Assembly: GCA_023653785.1 (NCBI GenBank) | Contig: JAMKCH010078889.1 | Location: 1-64,000, forward strand | DNA length: 64,000 bases | Source of the DNA: Ophioderma brevispina | Taxonomy: Eukaryota; Echinodermata; Ophiuroidea; Amphilepidida; Ophiodermatidae | Reading direction: 5' to 3' | Part shown: positions 1-10,984 of the stretch, in pieces | How positions within the stretch are numbered: the stretch's first letter is position 1 | Layout of the letters: the number at the start of each line of letters is the position of its first letter | Position numbers and translations under genes: made by a program | The notes under the pieces: generated by a model | What the model was told of the DNA's origin: nothing | The model's input: the letters and a program-made list of their open reading frames with translations, nothing else | Databases searched by the model: none

Positions 1-149
1 CGCCTGAGCTTTCATCAGGGCACTCTGGTGCAGAATTAGGCCGTGGGAGATAGGTAGAGTAGGTGCATTATTTTACCAATTTGCTTCCTTGAGTCATGTG
101 TACAATTTTCTGCAATTTACCTATCGTTGCAGCCTTTTTTGGTGTTGGC

Positions 150-812
150 TTGGACGTTCAGATTTTCAGATATAGCAAAAACAATACAAAATTAAAAGGC
201 CAACGACCAAGCAGTCTTATCTAAATTTTATTTTACGAATTTATTACATATGTTAAAATATTAATATTCTATTTTCTTTAATTTTGGCGGCCATTTTGGG
301 CGCCATCTTGGATTTTTACATACGAAAAAATCCATTGTTAGAATTAAATGACAATGACAGGCAAATGTTTATAAATTAATTTTACACTTTGTTACAAATT
401 TTTGATTATTAAATCCCAATTTTCTTTAATTTGCCTATTTGGGGCCATTTGGGCTCCATCTTGGATTTTAGACCTGGCCCCAAAAATTAAATTACTAGAA
501 TTTAAATGCCCATAACCAGGTAGCTATATCTTAACATTAATTTGATGAATTTTTCCTTGTGTGATATTAAATACTGATTTTCTTAAACTTTTGCCTATTT
601 TGGCGGCCATTTTGGGCGCCATTTTGAGTTCTTAGATATTGGTAAAAAACTTCAAATACCAGGAATTCAAATTGCCCTGACCAGGCAGCTATATTCGAAC
701 ATTAATTTAGAATTTATACATGTTGGATATTAAATACCCAATTTTCTTTAATGTGCCTAATGTGGTGGCCAATTTTGGACGCCATCTTGAATATCGCCAG
801 AGAGTGCCGGGA
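150..812. repeat. ~160-bp GGCGGCCATTTTG satellite, about four units
   Basis: Four diverged head-to-tail units are visible. The core GGCGGCCATTTTGGGCGCCA (or a variant) recurs near 287, 440, 602 and 764, a spacing of 153-162 bases. Between cores the units share an AT-rich stretch with recognisable blocks such as TTTTCTTTAATTTGCC and CCAGGCAGCTATAT. No ORF follows the period. The core is itself a short dyad (GGCC/GGCGCC). The same type of core appears in the arms of the foldback structure at 40.7-44.1 kb, although the rest of the unit differs. Confidence 0.8.
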
Positions 813-849
813 AATTTATTTTGTTAACATCTCAAGTGTTATAGGACCA

Positions 850-1190
850 TAAAACGAAGCTAAAAAAGTGGTTTTGTAGAGTCCTGGGGGGGGGGGGTCA
901 GCGGATACCCTCCGTAGATACCCCCTAGCATGGGTGACATCGGCAGATTCGGAGTGGGCATTGTTCCTGGGATTGTCCTACAAAGCGTTCCTTCGCATGA
1001 TCGGCGTGGGACTTTCACCGGCTCAGATTGGAGAACAAATGGGCCAGTAGTGTAGCACTCATAGATGACTGCGAAGTCTATAAGTCTCCGGTAGGAGTCC
1101 CGGGTGATCAACCTGGACTGTGAGGCTGTCGGCTGTTAGGGGGACGGATCTCCCACTATGATTTTTGGACTTACACGAACAAATGATCGG
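850..1190 (+). pseudogene. 3' end of a Jockey-like non-LTR retrotransposon, decayed
   Basis: From about 1,040 this stretch aligns base by base with 33,330-33,470, the 3' end of the longer element at 30.5-33.5 kb. Shared landmarks are CATAGATGACTG, a CTGATCAA-like block, CGGATC and TGATTTTTGGACTT, followed by an ACGAAC-rich tail. In the better copy this region encodes the C-terminal I-I-D-D-C-E segment of the reverse transcriptase ORF. Here frameshifts and stops remove any frame, and a run of G at 885-897 interrupts it. The minus-strand reading frame across it is a shadow. The call is by homology to the second copy in the window. Confidence 0.6.
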
Positions 1191-1680
1191 AGCACAATGC
1201 GCTCTCATTGGCCAGTAGTTTATCTTAAAATCCACAACACAGGATCCTAGGATTTAGTAATGATCTGTGGTGTCTTTCAAGTGCCAGTATTTAATATATA
1301 AATCGCACATGATTACAATAATATGAATAATAATGATTATTTCTACTTATTCCTTGTTTCTTTTGAACACTTCACGACCATTCTCTTTTCACAATGCAAT
1401 TTACACTAGTGTGATTCATCTCCACTTCTTTATTTCATTTTTAGTTTACCACTTTGAATCTTCACATATTTTCAGCATAAAGGTTAAATCTTTGTCACAT
1501 CTTCGGTTAAGGTTGCATTCAGTCCAACAATAATGAGCCAGATGAAGAAACGTTTAGAATTAATGGCATATTATGTAATATTGCATAGCGGGAGTAATTC
1601 GTTATGCACAAAACTTTCCCTTTTTAGCTATTACGTGTGTCTGGGTAGTTAGAAGTATCAATCCTGTGCCAATTTTTTTC
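1191..1680. other. No recognisable feature
   Basis: AT-rich sequence without a coherent ORF, repeat or structured element that I could identify. A 66-codon plus-strand frame at 1,333-1,533 is low-complexity (F, S, H, L rich) and is not credible as a gene. Confidence 0.5.
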
Positions 1681-1965
1681 TAAATAGACCATTTCATATT
1701 TCATCACATTTTTTACGGTTTCGAAGGGGCCCCAACGGGAAAAACAAAAATTTCGGGCGCCATTTGGGATTTTGGATACTGCAAAGGTTAAATCATCTTA
1801 TACGTAGTGTTTTATATGTAACTCTTTGGTACATCAAAACATATGTTTGGATCCCTTGCATTTGTTCTTAGCTGGTTGTTTTGGAAATTATGAACAAATT
1901 ACAAAAAATGGCGCCATTTTGACGCCATCTTGGATTTTGAAGCATGACACCAGGGGATTTCGGGG
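1681..1965. repeat. Two outlying units of the GGCGCCATTTTG satellite
   Basis: GGGCGCCATTTGGGATTTTGGATACTG at about 1,757 and GGCGCCATTTTGACGCCATCTTGG at about 1,909 repeat the core of the 150-812 array, 152 bases apart. The flanks are more diverged than in the main array. They lie about 0.9 kb downstream, separated by the Jockey-like fragment and unassigned sequence. Confidence 0.6.
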
Positions 1966-2404
1966 ACTTTTTATCAGTTTGATTCTAACATATCCTGGAC
2001 CTATCATGAAAAAATCGGCTTGTTACCAAAAATCTCGATTGGGCCGCGTTTCTGTTTTGGTCTTGTGTTTTTTAAATTTGCGAGTTTTATTTTTTCGTTA
2101 ATTGTTGTCCTTTATTCTTTTTTCAGTGTTGCCTTGTTTGGTAACACTCATAGTTGTTTGTCTTTGTTGTCCTTGTACTAGTTTGGTGTTTTATTGCAGT
2201 GGACCTTTTTGTCATTGCGCCATGATTTAGGCCATCAGTACAGCGCTTATTATTATTATTAATGTCCAGGTTAAAACTAATACTATTGGCCTATATGGCC
2301 TAATTGGCTGTCTGTTAAGGAACGCATCAGATACAAATTCCTTCTTATGTGTACATGGTGTATAAGTCTCTTCACGGACAGGCCCCAACATACCTCACAT
2401 ATTA
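1966..2404. other. Unassigned sequence with an AGCGCTTATTATTATT tract
   Basis: No gene seen. At 2,240-2,262 a CAGCGCTT motif runs into a short (ATT)n tract. This resembles the 3' tails of the repeats at 5,057-5,140 and 53,087-53,165, so it may be the end of a SINE or LINE whose body is no longer recognisable. Confidence 0.35.
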
Positions 2405-2606
2405 TGAATGGCCTAGTGGTCCTAAAAACGCGTAAGATCCTACGTGTAACCTTACACGTTTAAGATACAACCTTACACGTCTAAGATGCATCTTATGCGT
2501 GTAAGCATATGGCCAAGTGGTTCAAAAAACGTGTAAGGTTGTTCATGTAACCTTACACGTGTAACATGTATCTTACGCATGTAAGAGTTCGTCTTACACG
2601 TCTTTA
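2405..2606. repeat. Two ~100-bp units packed with TTACACGTGTAA-type palindromes
   Basis: Two tandem units (about 2,405-2,503 and 2,504-2,606) begin with TATGGCC-AGTGGTYC-AAAAACG and then carry repeated CTTACACGT, ACGTGTAAG, TTATGCGTGTAAG and TTACGCATGTAAG blocks. The ideal motif is the 14-mer CTTACACGTGTAAG, a perfect palindrome containing the E-box CACGTG. A perfect copy lies 400 bases away at about 3,001-3,014. No ORF crosses the block. Function is unknown; the palindromes could be binding sites or hairpins of a transposon end. Confidence 0.7.
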
Positions 2607-3885
2607 GTGTTGCGCGATACGAGAGATCCCTTGTGGCTGATATTTCTTACGCGTCATCCATCGAGACATGATTTGGCAACGTGACGACTCTTGGAAATAA
2701 AAGCTAAAAAAGTTATTCTTCGCCCGCGGTTGAAAAAATACACAATACAACCTTAAAGGAGAGTGAAAAATGCATAGTCTATGGCTCTTTCGTAATTTGT
2801 AATACAACGGAATAAATTCCAATCCTAAATGTTGATGGCCTTTTCTAAATTAATTTTCACCATGTTAAAAATAATATTTTCGCTTTCCTTTTTAAGATTA
2901 ATAACATTGCCAATGCACTGGCCAAGTCTGCTAATTATTCAGGAGCTCGTCCCATATACCGCGATCAAATTGGTATACCGTCCATCACTAACAGACACAT
3001 CTTACACGTGTAAGAAATTTCACCTTATATCTCATTGGTCGTGCATGAAGTAGGCTTTCTGATGATATATATGTTATTTAATGATTCAAAATGGCGGACA
3101 CAATCAGTTTTTTTAGTCAACCTGTGTATACGAAATATAATTTTATTATGTTATTGGACATAATTAACAAATTTCCGATACTTTTAAACTGCTTTGACGA
3201 TGTCAGCCTATATGGCAGCCAAAAATGTAAAAAATCTTCAAAAACATGATACAAATTTACAATTATTAGCCACAAACTTAATGTGTCAATGAAAGAATTA
3301 GATATGTACCTTGGATAATGACTAACTCACAGCAGACAGTCTGATTTGTTTGGAAATGGGTTAACTATATAGAAGCTATAATGGCCAAAAGTGAAAAAAA
3401 AGCATGTTTTCGCCATATTGGTTGCCGCTTGATTAGAAGTCAGATTTTTTTATCAGTTGCTTGTGGTCAAAATTAGATTTCTAATTGTGATCTTGGCACA
3501 TTTATTTTGATTTGCGGCTGACATTACTAAATTTGTACCATGAAATTGGAAAACGATTTTCAAGATTTTGGCTGCCATATTGCCTGACATCATCTGAGCA
3601 GTTACAAAACATCATAAATATGTTTATTGTATCCAATAGTATGTAGCAAAGTATTTCACAAATACTTTTAATCCATAAAGTTGCTGTTATCGGGCTAATT
3701 CTAGAATAATCTATTTCTTAACATAAAAATTACTGACAGTGCAAATAAATTTGCCCGCGCACTAGTTTATGTTTATCAGGGAGGTCTAAAAATAGATTCC
3801 AACAGAGAAAACAAAATGTTCACTAATTTTCCACGGGACACCTGTATAGTGACAATTGAAGGAACACTAAGAGGAAAATTGCCCT
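2607..3885. other. No gene; degenerate GGC-CATATTG repeats
   Basis: Mostly AT-rich sequence. Between 3,080 and 3,600 there are scattered GCGGAC, TGGCAGCC, GCCATATTGGTTGCC and GGCTGCCATATTG blocks, like the cores of other satellites in the window but without a clear period. The two short overlapping frames at 2,604-3,053 show no family resemblance. Confidence 0.4.
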
Positions 3886-4325
3886 TAGATCTAACAAGAA
3901 AAAAGAACGCTACCTCCGTTATTGCGGCGACCGTCAGGTTGGTAGCCATTTTCCTCTAGGGACGTTAGGGATATGTATTATGCAAGGCAGCATGGTCACG
4001 CCACTCATGCATATGGAGCATCTTGAGTCCTTCACAAAATGTGTGTTCAGCATTAAGGTCAAAGCTCATTAAAGGGCACTTCAGGCCTTTAATATGAAAA
4101 ATCTTCGAAAAAAAATCCGTATCGTATATTATATATCACTAACGTCCTCTAATGCCATTTATTGCCGCTTTTCAATAAATCACAGAGCGGTCTTCTGTCT
4201 TGTTTTTAGGGGATGAGCCCTAGATCTTAATTAGCAGAAAAATAACGCTACTTCCATTTCCGCGGTTATCGTCAGGTTAACGTCGCATGATCATGTGACT
4301 CATGCATATGAAGCCTCTTCTGGGT
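3886..4325 (+). repeat. Diverged direct repeat pair
   Basis: 3,886-4,035 and 4,209-4,325 are copies in the same orientation. Shared blocks in order are TAGATCT, AACGCTAC-TCC, GCGG-ACCGTCAGGTT, CATG-TCA-G-CACTCATGCATATG and a CTTCTGGG/CTTGAGTCC end. The second copy lacks about 50 bases in the middle. Neither encodes a protein. Confidence 0.65.
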
Positions 4326-4984
4326 AGACCCTCTCAGGGTCTGTGGTATAAACGACTGGTAATGAAGACTACAATCTCTCTGAGTCAACCAAATCCACAC
4401 GTGCGAGTGGTATTTTGAATTTTGTCAATCAGTGGACAAGTTGGTTCGTATGAGGGCGTATGGGCGGCCACTGGGTCAAAAAGGTGGCAGCGCAGTATTA
4501 AAGGGACCGATGCCCAAGGGTGCAGGAGGGCCCAGCCTGATTTTTCTAAGAATTTTAGTTATTTTTTTATTTGTTTTGTATATACATTGGATGCATCGTG
4601 TTCGTGAGTGCCATTCCAAATAAATAAATGTTTGATTTTATGTTAATTGAACCTACTGTGTCCTGAATCCGAAGACAGAGCCGAGACTGTGGGACAGTCT
4701 ACTTCTGTGGCCCGTTCTCCAAACTCGTGCGTAACCCTACGTGTATACTAACTCATGCGTATGTCCTACACAACAGACCTTTTCATACCAGTTACACAGT
4801 GCTTTGGACAATTGGTCCACTCAGGCATGACATAGTATGCACGTAGATTTACGACTGAGTTTCGGGAACGGACCCCAGAACCCTCACAACACTTGTGCTC
4901 GACATGGGGATCAAAGGTCATTAAGAGCCGAAAGGGTGGGTGTCATATGTCTAGTTCTTACAACCGTAACTTCTCCATAACCCT
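4326..4984. other. No recognisable gene
   Basis: Two overlapping short frames (4,422-4,623) end near an AATAAATAAATG sequence, which resembles a polyadenylation signal, but neither protein resembles a known family and no splice context is evident. Treat as unassigned. Confidence 0.35.
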
Positions 4985-5056
4985 AAAAGAGCCGATGTGA
5001 AAGGAGATATAGTCCCCCTGGAGATATAGCCCGGGGGACTGTGGTTCCTAGCCCTA
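4985..5056. repeat. Fragment of the TAGTCC minisatellite family
   Basis: GATATAGTCCCCCTGGAGA-ATAGCCCGGGGGA-TGTGGTTCCT matches 18,745-18,790 almost base for base. The longer relatives at 18,733-18,915 and 33,481-34,180 show the array form. Confidence 0.7.
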
Positions 5057-5140
5057 ACCGGACTAATAATAATAATAATATTAATAATGCAAGCATTTAT
5101 ATAGCGCTCTTACAAGGATAAACCAAGTATCACAGCGCTT
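5057..5140. repeat. (AAT)n followed by a TTATATAGCGC repeat end
   Basis: A run of AATAATAAT is followed by GCATTTATATAGCGCTCTTACAAGG and CACAGCGCTTATAG. The same double-AGCGC arrangement occurs at 12,700-12,770. Such ends are common at the 3' termini of SINEs and LINEs of aquatic animals; which family this is cannot be said from the sequence alone. Confidence 0.55.
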
Positions 5141-7740
5141 ATAGTCTGATTTGTATTCCTGTCAGTAAACGCATATTGTCGATGGTAAGAATTCATTTGG
5201 AGAGAATGTGTTGAGATCAAAACTAAAAAGCCGTATTAACAGCTGAAATGCTCAACTTTGTTCAATATAATATGATGCTTTAACCCATTTTACACGAACC
5301 CTTCTTGTATCGAATATGTAAAGGCTTCATACCAGATTCAATTGAATAGATTGTCGTATGAAGTCCGAGACACGCTATCGATTCCTTTGTTTGGCGTCAT
5401 CAAAGAACGAATTAAATGTCATGGACATCGAGACTGGGTGAAGAGGAGGATTAGGCCATGTAAATATTGTAGTCTGTTACGAGTGGCAAAAACTCTAAAG
5501 TACTTAAATGATTGGACCAAGCTGCCAAATATTATATATGGAACAAGACAAATAAATGTAAACGTATCAGATTTTCTTATTCCTTAGTAACGTAAAAGAA
5601 CTTTGGTGGTGAGCAATAATTACTTATTCATTTTCTTATGTTGAATTCTTCAGAGTTTGGTCAAGTTTGGTGTTTGGAACTTATTCAGTGCATTTGCCTT
5701 GTAATACTTTCTTCGTGAGAAAAGGGACATTTTTTTTTAATTATGGCCTTACTCTTATCCGCTGTCGTGACATCGAATTTCTATTGTACTGATTGTGGAA
5801 GCATATTACCTCTCAGAACGCATGGAATCGTCAACACGCCCCAAAAACTTTGTAATGAACTGAACAGAATAACAAATCCTACTATAACCATTATTTTTAT
5901 TAACTATTTAGACATAGACAACGCAACTTTACAAAGAGCAGCAGCTTAATCAGCGCCCTGTGCTACATCCAAACAATCACGAGACACACACAATGGGTAC
6001 AGTGAGAGTGTTCATGGTTCTTTGCCCATATCAGATGAAACCTTGAGAGAGTGGCAAATTCCTGATTTTGTAATCATATCTCCTCTACAGTGTGAAGTCA
6101 AAAAAAAACCCTACATTCAGAATAAAAATATGGAAAATTATTTAATAATTGTTTTGTCTCTCACATTTTGCTTGGTTATAAAGAGGATGAAACTAGGCTT
6201 TCAGAAAACGTTTATTGGTTCAAATTTGGACTTTGGAGGAAAAGTTACGCCTATTGTCTGAAGTACTTAAAAATCCCTGTTTGGCCGATTTGAGCCAAAC
6301 AAGATGCTCGCTTAAATAGAGTAACATGATCTTCAGCACTGATTTGAGTACAAACATTTCACCAAATTAATTGTTACCAATGAATGTGGGATATTATTGA
6401 AGGATTATAAAACTATATCCCATAGGATTAAAAAGTAAAATGCGCATAAAAATGTTCAATTTCCAAATATGAAATTCAAGATACGGTGGGGGTGGTGGTA
6501 ACCACAGTACTTTGGATTCAGCAAGATTTCATGTGTTTGAACTGCAACAAACTTGGGAGCAAAATGAAACCATAGAAGTTTTGTATTCTGTTGAAAACAG
6601 CAGTGCGATATTGAATTTTAGTTTGAATTTCCGATTTATCTACAGAAAACTTCAGCTTTAGTTTTTCTTGCAATTTTTGGACGCTGATTAGACTGTATTT
6701 TTCAAAATAATTACCTAAATGTAAAACAAAAATCTCTAAGCAGTTTCATTATGTTCATGAATGAGGACATTGATTGGGTGATTTTCATATTGTAACTGAC
6801 TCTTTTGATTTGAACAATGGTAATTTAATTTTTTGAGATACTTACTTAAATTATGTTACACAATAGACCATTTTATTCAAAACTTGAATTATTTTGTTAG
6901 AGCAGAAATCTAGACCATCTGAATGGCATGTGTGAATTGTCTTTGCTATAATGTGTTATGGGGTCTACGCGTGTCGTCTCTCCGCATTGTTGGCTAAAAT
7001 CGGCCCACACAACAAAAACTGAATTTTTAGGTCTTTCTGCAAAATTGTCATAGTTTCTGAACCCAAGTTCAAAAAAGACACCAAATAAAATCTTATGATA
7101 GCCTTTAGTTATTGTTAAACAACCAAAGCAAAAATTGAAGAAAAAAACGTTTAACCTTGAAGCAACAAAAACTTTCCATGAATGGAGGGTTTTTATTGAA
7201 CTCACCCCTCTGTACAAATTAAATCCAGGGAGTGCAATGGTTTTGGGGTGTATAATAATTATAATGAGGCCTGTTTTGAGATTAGAGTGTATCGGTGCAC
7301 ATGGCTACAGAGCGCATAGCTCTCGTAGCCATGGCGCGTATGTTCAAGGGTATTATGTTTGATAGAGATTACTTTTTTGCAGGGGAAGTTTGGAGTTTTG
7401 AGTATGCACAGTTAATTAATTTAACAGAAGCAGTTGATTGATGTGAATGAAAATTCATATTTTTCTTAATTATCGTGATATTACTCAAGATCTTTGAACC
7501 AAAGGTTTTTAAGAGATGATATTTTTAATTTCACGGGGACCGGGACTGCCATAGTAAATGCCATGTAGCAGTTTCACCAAATTACCGTTTGGAAATCCCC
7601 CAATGCCCCAAATCGAGCAGATCCCTGTCCTACCATCCCTGTACAGAACCCCATGTATAGTCTCACATCTGATCGATTACCTGTGACAACAGAGATACAG
7701 AATCCTTGCTGCTTTGCAGTATTTTAGTTATAACCGTAAC
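5141..7740. other. 2.6 kb without a recognised gene; one hairpin
   Basis: Only short frames occur (for example 5,342-5,587, 5,743-5,949 and 6,022-6,261 plus; 6,897-7,217 minus). None shows a motif I recognise and their codon content is that of AT-rich noncoding DNA. At 7,301-7,332 there is a compact hairpin: ATGGCTAC-AGAGC, a five-base loop, then GCTCT-C-GTAGCCAT, a 13-bp stem with a one-base bulge. Confidence 0.45.
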
Positions 7741-8345
7741 GAGATGAATGTTTGGTGTCGTGTCACGTGAAGGTACAGGGCAGTGTCAGGTATCGATATC
7801 CAGTGTGCTCTTTTCGGGGCGGACCGATATATATAAAATCCGACTATGTTAAACAAGGTCTGTACATATGACCCTTTGCCCAAATGTGCTATTAATTTTT
7901 CTTTCCAAAAGCCACCGTATATTATGTCTAACAGTACAAATTTACCTTTCCCTACAGATTCAAAAACCGACGTAGCTGGACGATAATCGGTTGTTTTTTT
8001 CCAATGTCGGGGATACGTACGTCATTGTACCTGAATTTGGGTCCCCCGAAGCCAAAATAATAAACCAATCAAGGCACGTGAGCGCGTGACGTCATAAAAT
8101 CTTTATTTTTTCCAAAAATGGCTGGTATCCCATAATAAAATTCCTTTTTAGATTTTTCAACATGTGTATATTGTTCTGTAATAATTAATATCAAGGTCCC
8201 CGCATGAAAGTGAAAAAGATGGGTCCATAAGTCTACAAACTTGAAAACCTAGTCAGCCGGCCTAAATACCCTTACCGTGGACCTGAATGAGCAGACGGAT
8301 CACCGCGTGTTAGTTTCAGCCAGGCTTAGATGCACTTGCGCGCGT
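7741..8345 (+). repeat. Repeat copy, inverted partner at 11,740-12,430
   Basis: This segment and the reverse complement of 11,740-12,430 align over 0.6-0.7 kb. In order they share GTGTC-tracts, GCTCTTC-GGGG, CCGACT, GCTATTAATTTTTC, CTAA-CAGTACAAATTTACC, TTCAAAAACCGACG, ATCGGTTGTTTTTTTCCAATGT, GGATACGTACG, a TGACGTCAT-AAATCTTTATTTT block, CATAATAAAATTC, AAAAAGATGG, CATAAGT, TACCCTTAC, and GAGCAGACGGATC. No coding capacity is seen. Both copies carry a TGACGTCA palindrome, the cAMP-response-element consensus. It may be a noncoding transposon or an old LTR; no terminal repeats were identified. Confidence 0.75.
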
Positions 8346-8744
8346 ATGCGTCCCAGAATTGAGTAACCTAGAATAAAATCCAGCAAGTAGCCCCCCTGAC
8401 GATTTGAACCGGGGACCATTAGGTCCAAAGGCAACGCTCTCATAACCCGCATTATAGACAACGCCCACTCTCACAGACTACAGAACCGACGCGGTTCCTA
8501 GGAAGAACAGTCCTTGCCTTAATGTTGCGCTAGTTTTTATACCCCGGACCATGGCTTTCCAGAGTCAATGGTCTTCACCGTGTGGACCCCTTCTCTCTAG
8601 AAATAGTGTCCCCTACTTCAATTATTAGTTTTATAGGTTTTATATAGTTTAACGGAAATAGTTTCTTTAAATGAATATAATTCCTTTTACACCAGTGAAA
8701 ATAACCATTGTCCTCCGCTACGGTAGTCCTGTATATCACGGTTT

Positions 8745-8768
8745 GGGGGGGGGGGGGGGGGGGGGGGG
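8745..8768 (+). repeat. Run of 24 G
   Basis: Uninterrupted homopolymer. The paralogous position near 19,100 has no such run, so it expanded, was lost, or is an assembly error in one copy. Confidence 0.9.
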
Positions 8769-8847
8769 AAACAATAGGTATGAATAAATACAGATGTTAC
8801 TAAGAGTGTGATAAATGGTTATAAAAAAACAGGAAGCTGTCGTAAAC

Positions 8848-8925
8848 CGCCTTCGTGGTATAGCGGTAAGGTCTCTCTAACTTACGATGTGAATGAACCA
8901 GGTTCGAGTCATAGTAGAGTAGGTT
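8848..8925 (+). repeat. tRNA-like segment (SINE head or tRNA pseudogene)
   Basis: A-box-like TGGTATAGCGGTAAGG and B-box-like GGTTCGAGTCA sit at tRNA-like spacing. The 5' and 3' ends do not pair into an acceptor stem, so it is not a functional tRNA. The paralogue at 19,195-19,267 has better boxes (TGGTCTAGCGGTAAGG and GGTTCGATCCT). Confidence 0.5.
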
Positions 8926-9289
8926 TTTCTTTAATTTGTTTTTTAAATTGCAAAGGTTCAATTTTAGTGTTTGCGGAATTTGCGGAGGTATGTTGCGGAT
9001 CACTAGCCCAAGTTATGATTGTCCACCGGACAATATTACCACTTGCATTTTCAGAAGACCAAAGTTTTACGGGAGAATGTAGGTAATAATAATTTTTTTT
9101 TTAAATTTCAGTTCGGTGATACGACGCTACCCTCATTACCTCATAGGTAAAAATTGCAAGGTAAAGCATGTGCAATGATAAACCCTTACGCCATGAATCT
9201 CACAAAATGTACAGCTGGTGTGCTATTTGTGTAGTTTTTGTTTAGAATTTTGTTACATAATGTGATTTTGTAGAGTGAGTAGATTTAAG

Positions 9290-9500
9290 GAAAGTGAACC
9301 ACACCCACATCCACAACATGCAGCGCACACACCACCACATGCACCCACCCCACACCCATGCACACCCAACACGCACCACACACACACACAAACTAACACC
9401 AAACACCACCCATCACGCACCCACATGCACCACACATGCACATATACGCACACACTGCACAACACACACCCACACACGCACCCACACATGCAAACAAAAC
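9290..9500 (+). repeat. CA-rich low-complexity array
   Basis: About 200 bases of irregular CACACAC, CCACATGCAC and CACCCACACC units. It is the positional counterpart of the array at 19,675-19,925. Long H/T-rich and V/C-rich frames across it on both strands are artefacts of the repeat. Confidence 0.9.
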
Positions 9501-10905
9501 AAACCACAATGGACATTCATGCCATTATAAATGCACACAAATAGAAAAAAGAAGGAAATAAAGGAAAGCTAAACATTGCTCGAGCATTCGCATAGATTCA
9601 AACACTTGATTACATTGAAACCCAAGTGAGTGGGGTTAGATTAATTAGATTAAAAAAGTCACACAGTTGTGGTCTTTATCAAATTTGGAATCTCTTTTAA
9701 ATGGAATATGTCTTCATTACTTTGAAAATTTGGACTACTATCTCTACAACCAAACCACGTCCTTGATGGTGAATACCACGTACAAACTAACCCTAATTTG
9801 TAGCAAATAATATTAGAAATATTTAATTCCTTCCAATCTATCTAATAGTATGGCTTAAGGTCAGCTTTAACACTCAACGGTTATTTTGTTTGAGTAAAGT
9901 GTGCAGAATATTATATGCGCTATTTAAGGTAAAATTTCAAATTAAAATAAATAATAATTTTTTTTTTTGTAAAAGGACGGGTACAAAAAACACGGGAAAC
10001 TTGAATCATGCAATAGGAGTCCTCTTGATGTATTTTCACACACATATGGATTTCTCCAAATTTCGGTGGATTCATCTTTAATATTCGTTCAACTCCAGTT
10101 TCCATTTATCGCGGTTCATTTATTTTCTCATTGTATTTTTAAGTGGTAGGTGGTTTTCTCAGGCCAAATGGGTTCTGGCCCTTCATCCATGGTTTGTTTT
10201 GTGTGTTTGATGTCATTGATGGATTGTTTTTTATGGAAATATAAATAAATAAACCAAAAAGAAAAAAATGGAATATTTAGTTTGTGAAAAATAGAAAAAT
10301 ATATACGGGCTCTGTTTCTATGGCAATTTCTGGCACGCCGTTTGTGTGTAGGCCTATAATTAATCATACGGTACGTGAACAGTATACGAAACTGCATTCA
10401 TGACACTAAACTGTTTTTCTGAAAGGAACATTCGATTTTTTCGAATGAGTATGATATTAAGCGGCGCCGCGCACTGGTTCTAATTTGTGCAGTTTGTGAA
10501 ATTGCATTCTAATTCAGTTCAAAAACCGTAACACCCAAGTCATCATTTGAATAGCTAAGGTGAAGCTAAGTTACTATATATTATTTGGTAAATTAGACGT
10601 ACTTTTCGCGGTTAACAGTTTTCACCGAGGTCTCTGCAGACAAATGCAAAGGAAATATCTGTCAGTGATAAGAAAAATATTGAATTTTACGGGACATTCC
10701 TTGTGCGGCAATAGCACAATTAATTCTCTAATCATGGCACGTCACCGTTTTAGTTGGGTAGTGCCGTGTGGATATATGAAAAGTGTCTTGTCCTATTTCT
10801 CAATAACTCCAATATAACCAATCAAGACAATTACGCCAGAATTATTGGTTTTATTTGGGAACCTCTCGACTTACCTAAAAATAATGTTTTTTCAAGTTGT
10901 TTTTT

Positions 10906-10984
10906 AACATTTTACACTTAATTCAACAATGACTCAAACCCCACCTGTTGTTGATGTCTGTTGTGAAAAGGCCCCGTTCATCAT
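10906..10984. other. Start of sequence present only in block A
   Basis: The B copy passes from the counterpart of 10,905 to that of 15,355 with only about 90 intervening bases, so about 4.4 kb here is either inserted in A or lost from B. Confidence 0.6.

Larger units (their letters stand above)
8474..10905 (+). repeat. Segmental duplication, block A part 1
   Basis: Colinear with 18,829-21,085. Landmarks in both are AGGAAGAACAGTCCTTG, CTCTCTAGA-ATAGT, TTTTACACCAGTGAAA, a tRNA-like segment, a CA-rich array, ACTCAACGGTTATTTTG, TTTCTATG-CAATTTCTGGCACGCCG and TTTATTTGGGAAC. The copies differ by substitutions and by very many one- or two-base indels. Nothing in either copy is a plausible protein gene. 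The remaining part of the same duplicated block lies at 15,355-16,905. Confidence 0.85.

Noticed and set aside
2405..2606. CRISPR-like array
   Set aside because: The repeats are palindromic short motifs at irregular spacing without unique spacers of constant length, and the context is metazoan.
4422..4623. Small gene with a polyadenylation-like signal
   Set aside because: Two competing short frames, no family, and AATAAA is expected often in AT-rich DNA.
5342..5587. 81-codon frame with a C-K-Y-C motif as a transposase zinc finger
   Set aside because: A single C-x2-C pair without partner residues is not enough, and no transposon ends were found around it.
8848..8925. Functional tRNA gene
   Set aside because: A and B boxes are present but the acceptor stem and a credible anticodon arm are not; the segment is part of a duplicated repeat block.
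9253..9544. Three overlapping 78-89 codon frames on both strands
   Set aside because: They are H/T/P-rich or C/V/G-rich translations of a CA-rich low-complexity array; the same happens in the paralogous array at 19,559-20,020.
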